Shown one piece after another: positions 22,101 through 34,666 of a stretch of DNA of 64,000 nucleotides (position 1 is its first letter; each line of letters begins with the position of its first letter). This DNA is from Hexactinellida sp. DTS-2022. Its lineage: Eukaryota > Porifera > Hexactinellida. The stretch covers positions 2,542,001 through 2,606,000 of the forward strand of contig JAPNXP010000002.1 in the NCBI GenBank assembly GCA_028753945.1, in the 5' to 3' direction. The position numbers were made by a program, and so were the translations under genes. Under the pieces are notes generated by a model. The model did no database searches, was not told the DNA's origin, and was given only the letters and a program-made list of their open reading frames with translations.

Positions 22101-23447
22101 GTCATTGCCTTCAAAAATTGGTTTTTCTCGATATTAGGATATTAAATGAATGTTGATTGGGGCGTGGTATTTCAGTGGCACTGTTAGGAAACTCTTGATG
22201 ATAAATCCTTCATATGATCAAAAGAAACAAATGGAAACGTCTATTTGCCATTCATTTATCATTTTAGTATTTTTGACAGTCATTGCACACAAAATTTGGT
22301 TTTTCTCATTATTAGGCCCTTAAATGAATGTTAATTGAGTGTGTGGTGTTTCAATGGCTTTGTTAGGACACTTTTGATGATAAATACTTCATATCATCCA
22401 ACGAAACTACTAGAAACTTCCTTAAACAACTAATTTATCAATTTGGGAGTTTTTGAGATTCATTCCTCACAGAAATTGCTTTTTCTCGTTATTAGGCTCT
22501 TAAATGAATGTTGATTGAGTTAGTGGTATTTTAGTAGCACTGTTAGGACACCTTTGTTGATAAATACTTCATGTCATCAAAAGAAACATCTGGTAAACGT
22601 CCTTTAACCATTCATTTATCATTTTGGTAATTTTTGACAGTTATTGCACACAAAATTTGGTTTTTCTCGATATTAGGCTCTTAAATGAATGTTAATTGAG
22701 TGACTGGTCTTTCAGTGGCTTTGTTAGGACACTTTTGCTGATTAATACTTCATATCATCAAAAGAAACAAGAGGAAACGTCGTTAAACCATCCATTTATC
22801 ATTTTGGAAGTTTTTGACAGTCATTGACAACAAAAATTGGTTTTTCTCGATATTAGTATCTTAAATGAATGTAAATTGAGTGAGTGGTGTTTCAGTGGCA
22901 TTGTTAGGACACTTTTGATGATAAATACTTCATATCATCAAACTAAACTACTAAAAACGTCCTTAAACAACGAATTTATCAATTTGGGAGTTTTTGACAG
23001 TCATTTCTCACAGATATTGCTTTTTCTCGTTATTAGGCTCTTAAATGAATGTTGATTGAGTTAGTGGTGTTATAGTGGCACTGTTAGGACACTTTTGATG
23101 ATAAATACATCATATCATCAAAAGAAACAACTGTTAACGTCCGTAAACCATTCATTTATCATTTTGGTAATTTTTGACAGTCATTGCACACAAAATTTGG
23201 TTTTTCTCGATATTAGGCTCTTAAATGAATGTTAATTGAGTGTGTGGTGTTTCAGTGGCTTTGTTAGGACACTTTTAATGATAAATACTTCATATCATCA
23301 AAATAAACAACTGGAAACGTCGTTAAACCATTCATTTATCATTTTGAAAGTTTTGACGTCATTGACAACAAAAATTGGTTTCTCTCGATATTAGTTTCCA
23401 AAATGAATGTAAATTGAGTGACTGGTATTTCAGTGGCATTGTTAGGA
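19134..23447 (+). repeat. 2,157-bp higher-order repeat (12 monomers), two tandem copies
   Basis: CACCTGAGATGATAAATAC occurs at 19134 and 21291, and the whole interval repeats nearly base for base, including odd variants such as ATTGGGGCGTGGTATTTC and CATTCCTCACAGAAATTGC. The second copy ends near 23447, where the sequence departs (CTTTTGATTATAAATAATTC). Confidence 0.93.
20935..20967. repeat. Example of the monomer dyad: 12-bp arms, 9-nt loop
   Basis: CTTTTGATGATA at 20935-20946 is the perfect reverse complement of TATCATCAAAAG at 20956-20967. A 10-bp form (TTTGATGATA...TATCATCAAA) is present in many monomers in all three blocks; others have one or two mismatches. It could extrude as a hairpin in single-stranded or supercoiled DNA. 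Confidence 0.9.
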
Positions 23448-24189
23448 CACTTTTGATTATAAATAATTCATATCTTCAAAAGAAACACCTGGAAACTTCG
23501 TTAATCCATTTATTTATCAATTTGGGAGTTTTTGAGAGTCATTGCTCACAAAAATTGATTTTTCTCGTTATTAGGCTCTTAAATGAATGTTTTTGTGTGC
23601 GTGGTGTTTCAGTGGCACTGTTAGGACACTTTTGATGATAAATACTTCATATCATCCAACGAAACTACTAGAAACGTCCTTAAGCCACTAATTTATCAAT
23701 TTGGGAGTTTTTGACAGTCATTGCTCACAAAAATTGCTTTTTCTCGACATTAGGCTCTTAAATGAATGTTGATTGAGTTAATGGAGTTTCCTTGGCACTG
23801 TTAGGACACTTTTGATGATAAATACATCATATCATCAAAAGAAACCACTGGAAACGTCCTGAAACCATTAATCTATCAATTTGGGAGTTTTTGATAGTCA
23901 TTCCACACAAAAATTGGTTTTCTCGTTATTAGGCTCTTAAATGAATGATGATTGAGTTAGTGGAGTTTCAGTGGCACTGTTAGGACATTTTTGATGATAA
24001 ATACATCATATCATCAAAAGAAACAACTGGTAGCGTCCGTAAACCATTCATTTATTATTTTGGTAATTTTTGACAGTCATTGCACACAAAATTTAGTTTT
24101 TCTCGATATTACGCTCTTAGATGAATGTAAATTGAGTCAGTGGTGTTTCAGTGGCATTGTTAGGACACTTTTGATGATAAATACTTCAT

Positions 24190-25400
24190 ATCATCAAACT
24201 AAACTACTATAAACGTCCTTAAACAACGAATTTATCAATTTGGGAGTTTTTGACAGTCATTTCTCACAGATATTGCTTTTTCTCGTTATTAGGCTCTTAA
24301 ATTAATGTTGATTGAGTTAGTGGTGTTTTAGTGGCACTGTTAGGACACTTTTCTTGATAAATACTTCATATCATCAAAAGAAACATCTGGTAAACGTCCT
24401 TAAACCATTCATTAATAATTTTGGTAGTTTTTGACAGTCATTGCACACAAAAGTTGGTCTTTCTCGTTTTTAGTCTCTTAAATGAATGTAAATAGAGTGA
24501 TTCGAGTTTCAGTGGCACTGTTAGGTCACTTTTGATGATAAATACTTCATATCATCAGACTAAACTACTATAAACGTCCTTAAACAACGAATTTATCAAT
24601 TTGGGAGTTTTTGACAGTCATTTCTCACAGATATTGCTTTTTCTCGTTATTAGGCTCTTAAATTAATGTTGATTGAGTTAGTGGTGTTTTAGTGGCACTG
24701 TTAGGACACTTTTCTTGATAAATACTTCATATCATCAAAAGAAACATCTGGTAAACGTCCTTAAACCATTCATTAATAATTTTGGTAGTTTTTGACAGTC
24801 ATTGCACACAAAAGTTGGTCTTTCTCGTTTTTAGTCTCTTAAATGAATGTAAATAGAGTGATTCGAGTTTCATTGGCACTGTTAGGTCACTTTTGATGAT
24901 AAATACTTCATATCATCAGACTAAACTACTATAAACGTCCTTAAACAACGAATTTATCAATTTGGGAGTTTTTGACAGTCATTTCTCACAGATATTGCTT
25001 TTTCTCGTTATTAGGCTCTTAAATTAATGTTGATTGAGTTAGTGGTGTTTTAGTGGCACTGTTAGGACACTTTTCTTGATAAATACTTCATATCATCAAA
25101 AGAAACATCTGGTAAACGTCCTTAAACCATTCATTAATAATTTTGGTAGTTTTTGAGAGTCATTGCACACAAAAGTTGGTCTTTCTCGTTTTTAGTCTCT
25201 TAAATGAATGTAAATAGAGTGATTCGAGTTTCAGTGGCACTGTTAGGACACTTTTGATGATAAATACTTCATATCATCAAACTAAACTACTATAAACGTC
25301 CTTAAACAACGAATTTATCAATTTGGGAGTTTTTGACAGTCATTTCTCACAGATATTGCTTTTTCTCGTTATTAGGCTCTTAAATGAATGTTGATTGAGT
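24190..25400 (+). repeat. 361-bp dimeric higher-order repeat, about three copies
   Basis: AAACTACTATAAACGTCC lies at 24201, 24562, 24923 and 25284, an exact 361-bp spacing. Each dimer pairs a monomer with CATTTCTCACAGATATTGC with one carrying GTTGGTCTTTCTCGTTTTTAG. Confidence 0.92.
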
Positions 25401-28400
25401 TAATGGTGTTTTAGTGGCACAGTTACGACACTTTTGATGATAAATACATCATATCATCAAAAGAAACAACTGGTAACGTCGGTAAACCATTCAGTTTTCA
25501 TTTTGATAATTTTTGACAGTCATTGCACACAAAATTTGGTTTTTCTCGATATTAGGCTCTTAAATGAATGTTAATTGAGTGTGTGGTGTTTCAGTGGCTT
25601 TGTTAGGACACTTTTAATGATAAATACTTCATATCATCAAAAGAATCAACTAGTAACGTCCTTAAAAAATTCATTAATAATCTTGGTAGTTTTTGATTGT
25701 CATTACACACAAAAATTGGTCTTTCTCGTTTTTAGTCTCTTAAATGAATGTAAATAGAGTGAGTCGAGTTTCAGTTGCATTGTTAGGACACTTCTGAAGA
25801 TAAATACATCATATCATCAAAAGAAACAACTGGAACTTCCTTAAACCATTAATTTATCAATTTGGGAGTTTTTGAAAGTAAATGCATACCAAAATTGGTT
25901 TTATCGATATTAGGCTCATCAATGAACGATGATTGAGTTAGTGGAGTTTCAGTGGCACTGTTAGTACACTTTCGATGATAAATCCTTAATATGATCAAAA
26001 GAAACAAATTGAAACGTCCATTAACCATTCATTTATCATTTTAGTGTTTTTGACAGTCATTGCACACAAAATTTGGTTTTTCTCGACATTAGGCTCTTAA
26101 ATGAATGTTAATTGAGTGTGTGGTGTTTCAATGGCTTTGTTAGGGCACCTTTGATGCTAAATACTTCATATCATCCAACGAAACTACTAGCAACTTCCTT
26201 AAACAACTAATTTATCAATTTGGTAGTTTTTGACAGTCATTGCACACAAAAATTGGTTTTTCTCGATATTCGGCTCTCAAATGAATGTGATTGAGTTAGT
26301 GGTGTTTCAGTGACATTGTTAGGACACTTTTAATTCTACATAATTCATATCATCAAAAGAAACAACTGAAAACGTCGTTAAACCATTCATTTATCATTTT
26401 GGAAGTTTTTGACAGTCATTGCAAATAAAAATGGGTTTTTCTCAATATTACGCTCTTAAATGAATGTAAATTGAGAAAGAGGTGTTTCAGTGGCATTGTT
26501 AGGACACCTTTGGTGATAAATACTTCATATCATCCAACGAAACTACTAGAAACATCCTTAAACCACTAATTTGTCAATTTGGGAGTTTTTGACAGTCATT
26601 GCACACAAAAATTGCTTTTTCTCGATATTAGGCTCTTAAATGAATGATGATTGAGTTAGAGGAGTTTCAGTGGCACTGTTAGGACACTTTTGATGATAAA
26701 TAAATACATCATATCATCAAAAGAAACAACTGGAAACTTCCTGAAACCATTAATCTATCAATTTGGGAGTTTTTGATAGTCATTGCACACAAAAATTGGT
26801 TTTTCTCGTTATTAGGCTCTTAAAGGAAGGATGATTGAGTTAGTGGAGTTTCAGTGGCACTATTAGGACACTTTTGATGATAAATACATCATATCATAAA
26901 AAAAAACAACTGGTAACGTCCGTAAACCATTCATTTATCATTTTGTTAATTTTTGACAATCATTGCACACCAAATTTGGTTTTTCTCGATATATGGATCT
27001 CAAATGAATGTTATTTGAGTGTGTGGAGTTTCAGTGGCTTTGTTAGGACACTTTTGATGATAAATACTTCATACATCCAACGATACTACTCGAAACTTCC
27101 TTAAACCATTCATCAATAATTTTGATAGTTTTTGACAGTCATTGCACACAAAAATTTGCTTTTTCTAGATATTAGTTTCTTAAATGAATGTAAATTGAGT
27201 GACTGGTGTTTCAGTGGCATTGTTAGGACACTTTTGATGATAAATAATTCATATCTTCTAAAGAAACTCCTGGAAACTTCGTTAATCCATTTATTTATCA
27301 ATTTGGGAGTTTTTGAGAGTCATTCCTCACAAAAATTGCTTTATCTCGATATTAGGCTCTTAAATGAATGTTTATTGTGTGCGTGGTGTTTCAGTGGCAC
27401 TGTTAGGACACTTTTGTTGATAAATACATCATATCATCAAATCAAACAACTGGAAACGTCCAGAAACCAATAATCTATCTATTTGGGAGTTTTTGATATT
27501 CATTGCACACAAAAATTGTTTTTTCTCGATATTAGGCTCTTAAATGAATGTAAATTGAGTCAGTGGTGTTACAGTGGCATTGTTAGGACACCTTTGATGA
27601 TAAATACTTCATATCATCCAACGAAACTACTAGAAACGTGGAAAACCACTAATTTATCAATTTGGTACTTTTTGACAGTCATTGCACGCAAAAATTGGTT
27701 TTTCTCGATATTAGGCTCTTAAATGAATGTGATTGACTTAGTGGTGTTTCAGTGGCATTGTTAGGACACCTTTGATGATAAATACTTCATATCATCCAAC
27801 GAAACTACTAGAAACGCCCTTAAACCACTAATTTATCAATTTGGGAGTTTTTGACAGTCATTGCTAACAAAAATTGCTTTTTCTCGATATTAGGCTCTTA
27901 AATGAATGTAAATTGAGTCAGTGGTGTTACAGTGGCATTGTTAGGACACCTTTGATGATAAATACTTCATATCATCCAACGAAACTACTAGAAACGTGGA
28001 AAACCACTAATTTATCAATTTGGGAGTTTTTGACAGTCATTGCTAGCAAAAATTGCTTTTTCTCGATATTAGGCTCTTAAATGAATGTAAATTGAGTCAG
28101 AGGTGTTACAGTGGCATTGTTAGGACACCTTTGATGATAAATACTTCATTTCATCCAACGAAATTACTAGAAGCGTCCTTAAACCACTAATTTATCAATT
28201 TGGGAGTTTTTGACAGTCATTGCTAACAAAAATTGCTTTTTCTCGATATTAGGCTCTTAAATGAATGTTGATTGAGTTAATGGAGTTTCAGTGGCACTGT
28301 TAGGCAACTATTGATGATAAATACATCATATCATCAAAAGAAACAACTGGAAACGTCCTGAAACCATTAAACTATCAATTTGGGAGTTTTTGATAGTCAT

Positions 28401-29082
28401 TGCACACAAAAATTGGTTTTCTCGTTATTAGGCTCTTAAATGAATGTTATTTGAGTGTGTGAAGTTTCAGTGGCTTTGTTAGGACACTTTTGATGATAAA
28501 TACTTCATACATCCAACGAAACTACTAGAAACTTCCTTAAACAACTAATTTATCAATTTGGGAGTTTTTGACAGTCATTACTCACCTAAATTGCTTTTTC
28601 TCGTTATTAGGCTCTTAAATGAATGTTGATTGAGTTAGTGGTGTTTTAGTGGCACTGTTAGGACACTTTTCTTGATAAATACTTCATATCATCAAAAGAG
28701 ACATCTGGTAAACGTCCTTAAACCATTCATTAATAATTTTGGTTGTTTTTGACAGTTATTGCACACAAAAATTGGTCTTTCTCGTTTTTAGTCTCTTAAA
28801 TGAATGTAAATAGAGTGAGTCGAGTTTCAGTGGCATTGTCAGGAGACTTCTGAAGATAAATACATCATATAATCAAAAGAAACAACCTGAAACGTCCTTA
28901 AACCATTAATTTATCAATTTGGGAGTTTTTGAAATTAATGCATCCCAAAATTGGTTTTTCTCGATATTAGGCACTTCAATGAATGTTATTTGAGTTAGTC
29001 GGAGTTTCAGTGGGATTGTTAGGACTCCTTTGACGATAAATACATCTTATTATCAAAAGAAACAACTGGAAACGACCTTAAA

Positions 29083-30010
29083 CCACTAATTTATCAATTT
29101 TGGAGTTCTTGACAGTCATTGCCTTCAAAAATTGCTTTTTCTCGATATTAGGCTCTTAAATGAATGTTAATTGAGTGTGTGGTGTTTCAGTGGCTTTGTT
29201 AGGATACTTTTGATGATTAATACTTCATATCATCAAAAGAAACAACTGGAAACGTCTTTAAACCATCCATTACCATTTTGGAAGTTTTTGACAGTCATTG
29301 ACAACAAAAATTGGTTTTTCTCGATATTAGTATCTTAAATGAAAGTAAATTGAGTGAGTTGTGTTTCAGTGGCATTATTAGGACACTTTTTATGATAAAT
29401 ACATCATATCATCAAAAGAAACAACTGTAAACGTCCTGGAACCATTAATCTATCAATTTGGGAGTTTTTGAAAGTCATTGCACACATATATTGGTTTTTC
29501 GCGCTATTAGGCTCTTAAATGAATGATGATTGAGTCAGTGGAGTTTCAGTGGCACTGTTAGGACACTTTTGATGTTAAATACATCATATCATCAAAAGAC
29601 TCAACTGGTATCGTCCGTGAACCATTCATTTATCATTTTGGTAATTTTTGACAGTCATTGCACACAAAATTTGGTTTTTCTCGATATTAGGCTCTTAAAT
29701 GAATGTTAATTGAGTGTGTGGTGTTTCAGTGGCTTTGTTAGGACACTTTTGATGATTAATACTTCATATTATCAAAAGAAACAACTGGAAACGTCGTTAA
29801 ACCACTAATTTATCAATTTTGGAGTTCTTGACAGTCATTGCCTTCAAAAATTGCTTTTTCTCGATATTAGGCTCTTAAATGAATGTTAATTGAGTGTGTG
29901 GTGTTTCAGTGGCTTTGTTAGGACTCTTTTGATGATTAATACTTCATATCATCAAAAGAAACAACTGGAAACGTCTTTAAACCATCCATTTACCATTTTG
30001 GAAGTTTTTG
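29083..30010 (+). repeat. ~720-bp tetramer duplication in block A
   Basis: ACCACTAATTTATCAATTTT followed by GGAGTTCTTGACAG occurs at about 29082 and 29804, and GTCATTGACAACAAAAATTGG follows in both. The repeat distance is about 720 bp, four monomers. Confidence 0.8.
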
Positions 30011-30011
30011 A

Positions 30012-32889
30012 CAGTCATTGACAACAAAAATTGGTTTTTCTCGATATTAGTATCTTAAATGAATGTTGATTGAGTTAGTGGTGTTTTAGAAGCACTGTTA
30101 GGACACTTTTGGTGATAAAGAATTCATATCTTCTAAAGAAACACCTGGAAACTTCGTTAATCCATTCATTTATTAATTTGGGAGTTTTTGAGAGTCATTG
30201 CTCATAAAAATTGATTTTTCTCGTTATTTGGCTCTTAAATTAATGATGTTTGAGTTAGTGGAGTTTCAATGGCACTGATTGGACACCTTTGATGCAAAAT
30301 ACATCATATCATCAAAAGAAACAACTGGTAACGCCCGTAAACCATTCATGAATAATTTTGGTAGTTTTTGACAGTCATTGCACACAAAATAAGGTTTTTC
30401 TCGATATTAGGCTCTGAAATGAATGTAAATTGAGTGAGTGGTGTTTCAGTGGCACTGTTAGGACACTTTTGATGCTAAACACTTCATATCATCAAAATAA
30501 ACAATTGGAAACGTCGTTAAACCATTCATTGATCAATTTGGGAGTTTTTGACATTCTTTGCACACAAAAATTGGTTTTCTCGATATTAGGCACTTAAATG
30601 AAAGATACATGAGTTAGTTGAGTTTCAGTGGCACTGTTAGGACACTTTTGATGATAAATACTTCATATCATCCAACGAAACTACTAGAAACGTCCTTAAA
30701 CAACGAATCTATCAATTTGGGTGTTTTTGACATTCATTGCTGACAAAAATTGCTTTTTCTCCTTATTAGGCTCTTAAATGAATGTTGATTGAGTTAGTGG
30801 AGTTTCAGTGGCACTGTTAGGACACTTTTGATGATAAATACATCATATCATCAAAAGAAACAACTGGTAACGCCCAGAAACCATTCATTAATAATTTTGG
30901 TACTTTTTGACCGTCATAGCACACAAAAATTGCTTTTTCTCGTTATTAGGCTGATAAATGAATGTTGATTGAGTTAGTGGTGTTTTAGTGGCACTGTTAT
31001 GACCCTTTTGTTAATAAATACTTCATATCATCTAAATAAACATCTGGTAAACGTCCTTGAACCATTTCTAAATAAATTTGGTATTTTTTGACAGTCATTG
31101 CACACAAAAATTGGTTATTCTCGATATTAGGCACTTAAATGAAAGATACATGAGTTATTGGAGTTTCGGTGGCACTGTTAGGACAATTTTGATGATAAAT
31201 ACTTCATGTGATCAAAAGAAACAACTAGAAACGTCCTGAAAAATTCATATATCATTTTGATAGTTTTTGACAGTCATTGCACATCAAAATTGGTTTTTCT
31301 CGTTATTAGACTCTTAAATGAATGTTGATTGAGTTAGTGTAGTTTCAGTGGCACTGTTTGGACACTTTTGATGATAAATACTTCATGTGATCAAAAGAAA
31401 CAACTGGAAACGTCCTTAAACCATTCATTTATCATTTTGGTAGTTTTTGACAGTCATTGACAACAAAAATTGGTTTTTCTCGATATTAGTATCTTAAATG
31501 AATGTTGATTGAGTTAGTGGTGTTTTAGAAGCACTGTTAGGACACTTTTGGTGATAAAGAATTCATATCTTCTAAAGAAACACCTGGAAACTTCGTTAAT
31601 CCATTCATTTATTAATTTGGGAGTTTTTGAGAGTCATTGCTCATAAAAATTGATTTTTCTCGTTATTTGGCTCTTAAATTAATGATGTTTGAGTTAGTGG
31701 AGTTTCAATGGCACTGATTGGACACCTTTGATGCAAAATACATCATATCATCAAAAGAAACAACTGGTAACGCCCGTAAACCATTCATGAATAATTTTGG
31801 TAGTTTTTGACAGTCATTGCACACAAAATAAGGTTTTTCTCGATATTAGGCTCTGAAATGAATGTAAATTGAGTGAGTGGTGTTTCAGTGGCACTGTTAG
31901 GACACTTTTGATGCTAAACACTTCATATCATCAAAATAAACAATTGGAAACGTCGTTAAACCATTCATTGATCAATTTGGGAGTTTTTGACATTCTTTGC
32001 ACACAAAAATTGGTTTTCTCGATATTAGGCACTTAAATGAAAGATACATGAGTTAGTTGAGTTTCAGTGGCACTGTTAGGACACTTTTGATGATAAATAC
32101 TTCATATCATCCAACGAAACTACTAGAAACGTCCTTAAACAACGAATCTATCAATTTGGGTGTTTTTGACATTCATTGCTGACAAAAATTGCTTTTTCTC
32201 CTTATTAGGCTCTTAAATGAATGTTGATTGAGTTAGTGGAGTTTCAGTGGCACTGTTAGGACACTTTTGATGATAAATACATCATATCATCAAAAGAAAC
32301 AACTGGTAACGCCCAGAAACCATTCATTAATAATTTTGGTACTTTTTGACCGTCATAGCACACAAAAATTGCTTTTTCTCGTTATTAGGCTGATAAATGA
32401 ATGTTGATTGAGTTAGTGGTGTTTTAGTGGCACTGTTATGACCCTTTTGTTAATAAATACTTCATATCATCTAAATAAACATCTGGTAAACGTCCTTGAA
32501 CCATTTCTAAATAAATTTGGTATTTTTTGACAGTCATTGCACACAAAAATTGGTTATTCTCGATATTAGGCACTTAAATGAAAGATACATGAGTTATTGG
32601 AGTTTCGGTGGCACTGTTAGGACAATTTTGATGATAAATACTTCATGTGATCAAAAGAAACAACTAGAAACGTCCTGAAAAATTCATATATCATTTTGAT
32701 AGTTTTTGACAGTCATTGCACATCAAAATTGGTTTTTCTCGTTATTAGACTCTTAAATGAATGTTGATTGAGTTAGTGTAGTTTCAGTGGCACTGTTTGG
32801 ACACTTTTGATGATAAATACTTCATGTGATCAAAAGAAACAACTGGAAACGTCCTTAAACCATTCATTTATCATTTTGGTAGTTTTTGA
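30012..32889 (+). repeat. 1,439-bp higher-order repeat (8 monomers), two tandem copies
   Basis: CAGTCATTGACAACAAAAAT begins at 30012 and 31451, and everything between repeats with very few changes, including GATAAAGAATTCATATCTTC and ATGACCCTTTTGTTAATAAA. Confidence 0.93.
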
Positions 32890-34644
32890 CAGTCATTGCA
32901 CACAAAAATTGGTTTTTCTCCTTATTAGGCTCTTAATTGAATGTTGAATGAGTTGTTGTAGTTTCAGTGGCACTGTTAGGACACTTTTGTTTATAAATAC
33001 ATCATATCATCAAAAGAGTCTGCTGGAAACGTCCTGAAACCATTAATCTATCAATTTGGGAGTTTTTGATAGTCATTGCACACAAAAATTTGTTTTTCGC
33101 GTTATTAGGCTCTTATATGAATGTTGATTGAGTTAGTGGAGTTTCAGTGGCACTGTTAGGACACTTTTGATGGTAAATACATCATATCATCAAAATAAAC
33201 AACTGGAAACGTCCTTAAGCCATTAAGTTATAAATTTGGAAGTTTTTGAGAGTCAGTGCGCACAAAAATTGGTTTTTCTCGATATTTGTTTCTTAAATGA
33301 ATGTAATTGAGTGACTGGTGTTTCAGTGGGATTGTTAGGACACTTTTGATGATAAATACATCATATCATCCCAAGAAACAACTGGAAACGTACTGAAACC
33401 ATTAATCTATCAATTTGGGAGTTTTTGATAGTCATTGCACACAAAAATTGGTTTTTCTCGATATTAGGCACTTAAATGAAAGATACATGAGTTATTGGAG
33501 TTTCGGTGGCACTGTTAGGACAATTTTGATGATAAATACTTCATGTGATCAAAAGAAACAACTGGAAACGTCCTGAAAAAATTCATATATCATTTTGGTA
33601 GTTTTTGACAGTCATTGCACACAAAAATTGGTTTTTCTCGTTATTAGACTCTTAAATGAATGTTGATTGAGTTAGTGTAGTTTCAGTGGCACTGTTTGGA
33701 CACTTTTGATGATAAATACTTCATGTGATCAAAAGAAACAACTGGAAACGTCCTTAAACCATTCATTTATCATTTTGGTAGTTTTCGACAGTCATTTTAC
33801 ACAAAAATTGGTTTTTCTCGATATTAGGCTCTTAAATGAATGTTGATTGAGTTAGTTGAGTTTCAGAGGGACTGTTAGGACTCTTTATGATAAATACATA
33901 ATATCTTCAAAACAAAGAACCGGTAACGTCCGTAAACCATTCATTAATTAATTTGGTAGTTTTTGACAGTCATTGCAGACAAAAATTGCTTTTTCTCCTT
34001 ATTAGGCTCTTAAATGAATGTTGATAGAGTTAGTGGTGTTTTAGTGGCACTGTTAGGACACTTTTATTGATAAATACTTCATATCATCAAAAGAAATATC
34101 TGGTAAACGTCCTTAAACCATTCATTAATTAATTTGGAAGTTTTTGACAGTCATTGCACACAAAAATTGGTTTTTCTCGTTATTAGACTCCCAAATGAAT
34201 GTTGATTGAGTTAGTGGTGTTTTGGTGGCACTGTTAGGACCCATTTGTTAATAAATACTTCATATAATCTAAAGAAACATCTGGTAAACGTCCTTGAACC
34301 ATTCCTTAATTAATTTGGTAGTTTTTGACAGTCATTACACACAAAAATTGGTTTTTCTCGATATTAGGCACTTAAATTAAAGATACTTGAGTTATTGGAG
34401 TTTCAGTGGCACTGTTAGGACAATTTTGATGATAAATACTTCATGTGATCAAAAGAAACAACTGGAAACGTCCTGAAAAAATTCATTTATCATTTTGGTA
34501 GTTTTTGACAGTCATTGCACACAAAAATTGGTTTTCCTCGATATTAGTGTCTTAAATGAATGTAAATTGAGTGACTGGTGTTTCAGTGGCATTGTTAGGA
34601 CACTTTTGATGATAAATACATCATATCATCATAAGAAACTACTT

Positions 34645-34666
34645 GAAACGTCCTTAAGGACGTTTC
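34645..34666. repeat. Perfect 22-bp palindrome at the A/B inversion point
   Basis: GAAACGTCCTT at 34645-34655 is followed directly by its reverse complement at 34656-34666. This is the tail-to-tail meeting of two complete monomer ends without a spacer. Beyond the palindrome the arms stay similar but imperfect (CATCATAAGAAACTACTT against TTTCATTTGATGATATG read inverted), so the neighbours are not a fresh copy of each other. Confidence 0.96.

Larger units (their letters stand above)
11637..34655 (+). repeat. 180-bp satellite, block A, about 128 monomers in + orientation
   Basis: The monomer begins AAACCATTAATTTATC and passes TTTGGGAGTTTTTGAAAGTC, CATTGCACACAAAAATTGG, TTTTTCTCGATATTAGGCTC and TTAAATGAATGTAAATTGAG. 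It then has GTTTCAGTGGCACTGTTAGG, TTTGATGATAAATACTTCAT and ATCATCAAAAGAAACAACTG, ending GGAAACGTCCTT. The period is 180 bp with single-base deletions in some variants. Its left edge joins the 72-bp minisatellite and its right edge is the 34655/34656 inversion point. Open frames of 60-147 codons arise because 180 is divisible by three. They begin and end at arbitrary monomer positions and are not treated as genes. Confidence 0.97.
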
